Position numbers and translations under genes: made by a program | The notes under the pieces: model-generated | The model's database searches: none | What the model saw: the letters and a program-made list of their open reading frames with translations, nothing else | What the model was told of the DNA's origin: nothing | Part shown: piece after piece, positions 58,001 to 64,000 of the stretch | Position numbering within the stretch: position 1 is the stretch's first letter | Layout: each line of letters opens with the position of its first letter | NCBI GenBank assembly: GCA_960531495.1 | Contig: OY482859.1 | Coordinates: forward strand, 29,385,112 to 29,449,111 | DNA from: Zeus faber | Lineage: Eukaryota > Chordata > Actinopteri > Zeiformes > Zeidae | Direction of reading: 5' to 3' | Length of the DNA: 64,000 nt

Positions 58001-61000
58001 ACGATAAATGGGTGTTGGGCCCCCTCCAGCCAGTGCCGCCACTCCTCCAGCGCCAGTTTTGACTGCCAGTAGCTCTCGGTTACCTATGTCATAGTTCCGC
58101 TCCGCTGGGGTGAGGCGACGGGAGAAGAAGGCACATGGATGGAGCTTTTCGTTGTGCGTCCTTTGAGACAGAACAGCTCCCACTCCCACATCGGAAGCAT
58201 CCACCTCCACAACGAAGGGTAGGGTAGGCTCTGGTGTGGCCAGGACAGGGGCAGTGGTGAATCGTGTTTTGAAAGCTCTGAACGACCTATCAGCCTCAGC
58301 AGTCCAGGCGAAGCGGACTGTGGATGTCCTAGTGAGGGCAGTGAGAGGAGCAGCCACAGTGCTAAAACTCTGAATGAATCGTCTGTAAAAGTTGGCAAAC
58401 CTGAGGAAGCGCTGCACCTGTTTGACTGAGGTAGGTGGTGGCCAGTCACGGACGGCTTCGGTCTTGGCAGGATCCATCTGGACGTGACCCTCGGTGATGA
58501 CAAACCCCAGGAACTGAACGGTGGTGGCGTGGAACTCACTCTTCTCCAGTTTCACATAGTCTATTGGCGAGCAGACGGTGAAGGACCTGTCTCACATGCT
58601 GTATGTGTTTGGGAAGGGTCCTGGAGAAGATGAGGATGTCATCGATGTAGACGAACACGGAGCGGTTGAGAAACTCATGGAGGACGTCGTTTACAAAGGC
58701 TTGAAAGACAGCGGGAGCATTGGTCAATCCAAAAGGCATGACCAGGTATTCATAATGGCCAGTGGGTGTGTTGAAGGCGGTCATCCACTCATCCCCCTCG
58801 CTGACACGGACGAGATTGTATGCGTTTCGAAGATCGAGTTTGGTGAAGATGGTGGACTCTTGCAGTTGCTCGAAAGATGTGGACATGAGAGGAAGGGGGT
58901 AGCGATTTTTGACCGTGATCTTGGTAAGGCCACGGTAATCAATGCAGGGACGCAGGCCGCCATCTTTTTTACCCACGAAGAAAAAGCCTGCGCCCGCCGG
59001 GGAGGTGGAAGGGCGGATGAAACCTGAGGTGAGCGCCTCCCGGATGTACTCCTCCATGGCTGTAGTCTCAGGGGCAGAGAGAGAGAAGAGGCGTCCTCGA
59101 GGAGGGCAGGTGCCAGGCAGAAGGTCGATGGCGCAGTCATACGGCCGATGGGGAGGAAGAGTGGTGGCCCGTCCTTTGCTGAAGACCTCCCTCAGCTCGG
59201 CATACTCGTGGGGCACTCGTGAAAACTCGGGATGGATGGGGACTTGAATACGGACTGGAGCCAGTACAGGGACAGGAACTCCGGAGTGGACTGGGGCTTG
59301 TGAAGGGGCCGGAGCTTGGACATGGACTGGAGACTTGAGGGGGTGAGAAGACAGACTGGAACAAAGACAGGTGGTGTGGCAGGCAGGACCCCATTCGGTG
59401 AGACGCCCTGAGGCCCAATCCAGATGGGGGTTGTGATGGTCCAGCCATGGGTAGCCCAGGACCAGTGGAAATTCAGGAGAGTGGATGAGGTGGAGCTGGA
59501 TTACCTCTGAATGTTTTCCCTCCCATGACAGCCAAAGGGGGGCGGTGAGATGACACACGCTGCCGGAGCCCAGTGGTCTTCATCCACGGCTGTCACCGTG
59601 AGAGGATGCTCCAGAGGTGCCAGAGGGAGCTTTAGGGCTTTTGCTAGCCCCACATCCAGGAAGCTTCCTGCAGCGCCAGAAACCACCATAGCTTGGAGGG
59701 AGTGATGTTGATTTCCCCAGGCGAGGGAGGCAGTCAGCAGGAACCCCGGTCCCCTCGAGCTCGGGAGAGAAAGTTGGCCTCGTCACAGTTCTCCCTACCC
59801 TGGATGAGAGTTGGCTTTTCCCGGGAGCTCAGGGCAGGAAGAACGGAAATGACCCGGGATCCCACAGTACAAGCAGCAGTGCTCCCTCATCCGCCGGTCA
59901 CGTTCAGACCGAGAGAGCCGCGTGCTGCCTACTTGCATGGGCTCCTCCATCGATGCCGGAGACGGGCTTGGGACAGCTCGGAGATGCTCGGGAGACGTCG
60001 TCCCCAGGACTGCTCTGCGCGCTGGTAGTGATGAAGTGGAAGAATGGCGTTCCCTTTGTCTCTCCCGGAGGGGGTTTTCCACCCGAATAGCTGTTTCGAT
60101 GAGTGTGTCCAGGTCATCCTGCGCCTCCCGGGATTCCAGCTCATCCTTGACACCCTCAATGAGACCATCCTGGAAGGACGCGATGTGTGCCTCGCTGTTC
60201 CATTCAGACGCCACTGCGAAGGTGCGGAAGGTGATGGCGTAATCCGCTACGCTCTGTACCCCCTGGCGAAGCCGGAGTAGCCGTGTCAACGCCTCCCTCC
60301 CACTGACTGGGTGGTCAAAAACTCGGCGCATCTCTTCGGCAAAAGCCTGGTAGCTGGAGCAGGCCGGGGTTTGCTGGTTCCAGATGGCTGTGGCTCAGGA
60401 GAGTGCCTTGCCTGTGAGTAGTGTGACAATGTATGCCACCCGTGAGCGCTGGGTTGGGAAATGTGATGGCTGGAGCTCGAAAGCCAGGGAGCATTGCGTC
60501 AACAAGCCACGACAACCTCCTGGGTTACCGTCGTACCTCTCTGGCGCCGGCAGTCGTGGTTTGCGGTGATATGGAGGGCGCGAGTTCATGGTAGGCAGCG
60601 CTGGGGCAGGAGCCATAGGTGGAGCCTCTGCCTGGCTCTGCTCGACGGCCTGGGCGAGGGACTGCAGTTTGTCCAGGATCTGTTGGAGAGCCTGCTCATG
60701 ACGGCCAATCGCAGTCCCCTGGTTCGTCAGGGCCACCCGCATGTGTTCCATCTCTGGAGGCTGACTCTCTGCTGGGTCCATGTTGTAGCTCAGCCTTGCT
60801 GTCGCTGGGTATGCTGAGTGGACCCAGTGCAGAGAACGAGGCAAAGGCAGAGATGAGGTGGCAAAAATAAAGGTTTACTTGTAACAAGCACACAACAAAG
60901 GGAAGGCACAAATAAATCGGAGATGGGACTCCAAAAAACAAACCGCCAAAAAACAATTGAACTTTTCAAAACAAAAAACGGACAAAAGACAAGTAAGAAT

Positions 61001-62216
61001 TTCGTGGGCTTGGAAACGAGAGCTTTGTCAGGAGTCTAGAAAAACTCAAGGCTGAGCACGGAAGGACACAAAAGACAGGGTATAAATAGGAAAGACAAAA
61101 CAAGACACAGGTGAAACATATGACATAATGAGGCTGGGTAACCAGAAACAGAAACAGGTGAAACAGAGCAGCATTGATGAGGCAGTACTGGCGGCATCTA
61201 GTGGCCGATGCCGAAGGACCCGGGCGAACCCTGACACAGTGGGCCTCAGTGCTGTTCTCTGATGAAAGTCGATTCACGTTGAGCAGAAATGATGGCCACC
61301 AACAATGTTGGAGACATCAAGGATAGCGCTATGCATCAGCCACTGTTGTCACCAGACGAACCTTTGGTGGTGGTGTTAGTGTGGGCAGGTGTGTCTAGTC
61401 AATACAGAAGTGCCCTACACTTTGTGAATGGTACAGTGACAAGCCCATACTACCTGAATAACATCATTAATCCCTCAAATGGAGTGGCCTGCACTTTCTC
61501 CAGACCTGAATCTCAGAGAAAACCTATGAGATCAGCTGAGTCGCCGTGTAGAGGCTCGTAACTCTGAACCCCAGAACCTCAATGACCTGAGGGGCGCCCT
61601 TCGAGAAGAGTGGGGTGCCATGCCTCAGCAGACAATAAGTCGACTTGTGAACAACATGAGACGTCGTTGTCAAGCTGTAATTGATGCTCAAGGGCACATG
61701 ACAAGTTATTGAGACATTGACATTTTTTGTTGTGGTATACCCACCACTGTTGTTGGCTTTTGTTTCAATAAATTGTTTGAGATGAAGAAATCACCATTGC
61801 ATGCTTCTACTTAAATGCCCTACTTTCATGATATAATATCACTGTAGCGTGACCTTTTTTCATTTTCCATAAATTTCACCTGAAAACCAAATATCCCTAA
61901 CTTTTTGTGAGTAGTGTATGTGTGGATTAAAGCCATCTGTTCTTTTGGCCAGGAAGTCCATGGGCAACAACAGTGTGCGTGAAATAGAATGTTGTAGTGA
62001 GTGTCTGCGTGTGTGTGTTGGTTGGCATCCATCTGTGTCTGTCTGTCCCTCCAGTGCAGGACAGAAAAAAAGAGAGCGGCAGGTCGTTTGATTACCAATG
62101 GCGAGCTGCGGCAACGTGCAGCCCAGCCTCTCTGCGATGGCCTGCAGCTCTTTCAGCTTCGCCTGCTGACGACGCCCTTCCTCACTCAGGATCTTGTCCT
62201 TCATCCACTGGTAACC
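51940..62216 (-). CDS. kcnab2: Voltage-gated K+ channel beta subunit 2, 3' part of gene (3 exons in window)
   Basis: Cytosolic aldo-keto-reductase-fold subunit that binds the T1 domain of Kv1 channels and carries NADPH. The last three coding exons are 62216-62096, 55843-55755 and 52029-51940, with phases 0/1, 1/0 and 0/stop that join cleanly. The encoded C-terminus runs [18 protein letters not shown] ... [17 protein letters not shown] ... [13 protein letters not shown]. The wording ([28 protein letters not shown]) fits KCNAB2 better than KCNAB1 or KCNAB3. Upstream exons, including the alternative N-termini, lie beyond 64000. The gene converges on atp2b3. Confidence 0.94.
52340..52480. repeat. 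AT-rich simple repeat
   Basis: TA dinucleotide runs with tatgtatatactgtatata-type palindromes, followed by a short (ATCT)n near 52493. Intronic, in kcnab2. Confidence 0.85.
53170..53768. repeat. Pair of ~200-bp direct repeats, possible miniature LTR element
   Basis: About 53177-53375 and 53570-53755 are direct repeats: ggggtggtttgagcagccac, agtaggttta-aacccc, catgacatgtt, gctcctgctaattcc-like, acaataaactggtgttaaca and gagggccctg. The pair is separated by about 190 bp of T-rich DNA. Each carries an AATAAA-type signal near its end. This could be a small terminal-repeat retroelement or a simple tandem duplication. No coding parts. Seen as an old, inert sequence in a kcnab2 intron. Confidence 0.6.
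54075..54200. repeat. Dispersed repeat family Y, copy 3
   Basis: ggcttctcaataataaagtg, gaggttgtgctatgaacggg and gattgtgaaccaaattttgt, then aggttca. A diverged relative of 4370-4480 and 51290-51420. Confidence 0.45.
54201..55430. other. Intronic sequence, unassigned
   Basis: kcnab2 intron. A 112-codon plus frame at 54280-54618 and a cysteine-containing stretch near 54990-55080 might be remnants of an old element, but no family was recognised. Confidence 0.35.
55431..55668. repeat. Minisatellite, ~109-bp unit, ~2.2 copies
   Basis: Units starting near 55431, 55541 and 55648 share ggatggatgatagccac, gaggcccat-cagaacca, gcacatcaatggtg-like and catatggtattggtgatgg blocks. It lies about 90 bp from the donor of the kcnab2 exon at 55755. 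Confidence 0.75.
55755..55843 (-). CDS. kcnab2: kcnab2 exon: NADPH-phosphate-binding segment
   Basis: This 89-nt exon supplies the last two bases of a split alanine codon, then [17 protein letters not shown] and [12 protein letters not shown]. In Kv-beta 2 the Ser of LLGAS and the Gln, Glu and Asn of DQLMEN contact the NADPH 2'-phosphate and adenine; all four are kept here. The acceptor is tgtgctctag and the donor is CAG/gtgagg on the minus strand. Confidence 0.97.
56009..61911 (+). mobile_element. Tc1/mariner element split by an LTR element
   Basis: Perfect 22-bp ends (CTCACAAAAAGTTAGGGATA, then TT) continue imperfectly for about 50 bp and are flanked by TA (56007-56008, 61912-61913). The plus-strand transposase remnant lies at about 56310-56507, where it reads through an HTH-type region, and at 61242-61711 ([16 protein letters not shown], then [19 protein letters not shown] and [10 protein letters not shown]). 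The downstream end has [19 protein letters not shown]-like, [19 protein letters not shown] and MTSY. The central catalytic DNAPAH segment is missing, and stops and frameshifts are present. The sushi-like element at 56513 interrupts the region just before VLFSDES. Confidence 0.92.
56513..61236 (-). mobile_element. Sushi-like Ty3/Gypsy chromovirus fossil, copy 2
   Basis: A 4.7-kb minus-strand LTR retrotransposon inside the Tc1 element, flanked by a CAGTG duplication (56508-56512, 61237-61241). LTRs lie at 56513-56932 and 60800-61236, start TGTCGC and end CCTGACA. They are closely similar, so the insertion is fairly young. Parts in minus-strand order: gag with a CCHC knuckle ([14 protein letters not shown]), protease region, reverse transcriptase ([12 protein letters not shown]), RNase H, integrase, and a chromodomain remnant (YLVDWEGYG). 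It is broken, with more interruptions than copy 1 (several). It has the same orientation as kcnab2 transcription. Confidence 0.93.
62096..62216 (-). CDS. kcnab2: kcnab2 exon: late AKR-barrel helix
   Basis: This 121-nt exon starts in phase 0 with [18 protein letters not shown], continues [18 protein letters not shown] then QLAI, and ends one base into an alanine codon completed at 55843. The acceptor is gtcctgacag and the donor is ATTG/gtaatc on the minus strand. The helix packs at the C-terminal side of the barrel, near the cofactor pocket. The previous exon (PPYSRASLK in relatives) was searched for up to 64000 and not seen. Confidence 0.96.
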
Positions 62217-63208
62217 CTGTCAGGACAGCACATACATCTTACGGTACAGTAGCACCAGACTATAGAGCTAGCAAAAGTCATATTCTGACAATAAACAGCC
62301 GATGTGGCTTCCTTGTGGAGCAAATCTGTTTACTGTTTCCTGGGACAGGGCTCTGATGTTGGGCTCTGATTACTCTGAAAATGTTCTGAAAGGCCTTTTG
62401 CGACATGATGAAAGGAAGTGTCGTGTCTATATGATGATGCATTATGTCTGAGAAGCCATTGTTCTTTTTACTCACGTACTAAATTTGCTTTAGTATAACA
62501 ATTCATAAAGAAGAAACCAGCAAAGTGTCCTTCCTGTCATCACAAATCTCCACCAACTAAACAAGTGGTCAGGTCTCCAATCTATTGGATGGAAGCCAAA
62601 AGTCTTGTTAGCCAGCTATGACTAACTATTGTTGTTCTTGTTGATGTTGACTCAATTAGTTGTTTTATTGATATTATGCATGAAGAAAATTGTTTTTAAC
62701 AAAAACCCTCATAACACAACTTATTATTCTGATTCGTTACAGCTATCTTGCACATATATCTGGTTGAATTTAGAAACAGGTGCTCAGGCATTTATTAGAG
62801 GTTGCTCCAATGGTTAATGTATGCTGGGCAGTCCAAACCGTGGACCGGCCCACCAGTTTTAACAAAGCATCAAAACCAGTAACTTGGAAGATCCACACCT
62901 TAGGTAGTTTTCACTTCAATTGACCTGGTCATCAGACTACGAGACTAAGTAACGACCAAGTAACGATGGTGTAAGGTGAATTGACGCTAGGTTAAGAAAG
63001 TGACAGTTTTGAAATACCACTACCACTATAATTTTCACATTTCATTTTTTTTCTAAATTATATCCACTCTCAATTTAATGAATTCTATACGATGCACCCT
63101 GTTCTGTTTTGTCAAATCCCATGTGTCTTATTCAATCAGGTCTGATATGTGTGATATGTATATCTTATTAATGACCAATACTTACGAAAACCTGACAAAA
63201 CAATTCTA
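62217..63208. other. Intronic sequence of kcnab2, nothing recognised
   Basis: AT-rich intron with no further kcnab2 exon that I can find and no clear repeat. Confidence 0.4.
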
Positions 63209-63404
63209 TTACATTTAGCAGACGCTTTTATCCAAAGCGACTTACAATTGTTCAAACACCGACGGACGCAGCCATCAGGAGCAATTAGGGGTTAAGTGTC
63301 TTGCTCAAGGACACTACAGCATGCTAGCAGGAGGAGCCTGGGATCGAACCAGCAACCTTTGGATCACTAGACCACCAGCTCTACCTCCTGAGCAACCATC
63401 CCCT
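63209..63404 (-). repeat. tRNA-derived SINE, copy 3
   Basis: The minus-strand head GGGGATGGTTGCTCAGGAGG, B box GGTTCGATCCCAGG and tail GTAAGTCGCTTTGGATAAAA match the copy at 50121. It lies in a kcnab2 intron, in the same orientation as the gene. Confidence 0.9.
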
Positions 63405-64000
63405 ATTACTCCTTTACTGGAACTTTTCAGAGGACCAGTCATAACTTTGCGCAGACCAACATGTATGGTGTTGTTTGAGAACATTATGGTTCCCCAGTGA
63501 CTCTCAGTGGCCTTGTAGATATTCAGAGAAGGCCCTGCAGTATGTGAAATTTTATGAAATTTAAAAAAAATATTTTAACAATATTTAAAACTTGACAAAA
63601 ACATATTAAGTCTTGTCAGGACTTTGTTATCATTGTAATGTTATGTATATGGGATGTGTTAGAATTGAAAATAGGAGAAACAAACCAATCACAATCTTTC
63701 TTTTTGGTTGTCTCTGGGCAGAAAACTATCGTTAGGTGCCTCCTACTGCAGGGCCTTCAGATAGAAGGCCCTAGAAGGCCCCAATGTACTAGGGGTGACA
63801 GCTTGAAAAAAAAAAAAAAGATTGCGTCTCACCCTCTGGGATAGCTAGAAGGCCCTGGGGTATGTTATTATTGTGCCGACTGGCGCGATACATCCCTGTA
63901 CCCCGCCTGCCAACAAAAAAAACACACTCCCCAAAAAGTTATTAGTAATTATTTTTATACAGTAAATTTTCTTGCAATTATGAATATCGCGGAATTCTAT
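63405..64000. other. Intronic sequence, nothing recognised
   Basis: AT-rich, with an A13 run near 63807 and short repeated gaaggccct motifs at about 63765-63860. No exon seen. Confidence 0.4.

Overview
This window is vertebrate, almost certainly teleost fish, genomic DNA. It holds the 3' parts of two convergent, intron-rich host genes. Fish-typical mobile elements fill the introns and the gap between them: Tc1/mariner, Tigger, hAT, PIF-Harbinger-like, Helitron, L2- and L1-type LINEs, an R2-type LINE, tRNA-derived SINEs and sushi-like chromoviruses.

About 0.6-46.8 kb, + strand: the last seven exons of a plasma-membrane Ca2+-ATPase gene, called atp2b3 (PMCA3). They run from the end of the catalytic core through TM5-TM10 to the calmodulin-binding tail. 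All junctions join in frame. One intron has a GC donor. The alternatively spliced 154-nt site-C exon is present. Including it shifts the last exon into a second frame that ends in a short tail like mammalian PMCA3a.

Introns of atp2b3: a TIR-element cluster with a 91-bp perfect palindrome (1.4-3.5 kb); a 7SL (SRP RNA) pseudogene (3.7-3.95 kb); a ZMYM1-like hAT remnant and the 3' end of an R2-type LINE (6.2-10 kb); a Tc1 and a shortened Tigger (10.3-13.8 kb); a class I endogenous retrovirus fossil inside an unnamed repeat (14.7-22 kb); an L2-type and an L1-type LINE (22.1-29.9 kb); and a degenerate Helitron carrying a sushi-like LTR element (30.8-40.4 kb).

About 52-62.2 kb, - strand: the last three coding exons of a voltage-gated K+ channel beta subunit, kcnab2, with correct phases and the conserved C-terminus. 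Its larger intron carries a Tc1 element into which a second sushi-like LTR element has inserted.

The two genes converge tail to tail about 5.2 kb apart. Both encode regulators of excitability, Ca2+ extrusion and Kv1 gating, but nothing here shows co-regulation. I found no clearly new multi-gene system. The most informative signals are the dual-frame PMCA exon, its unusual b-form tail, the 7SL fossil, the tandem Helitron ends and an undescribed repeat split by other elements in three places.
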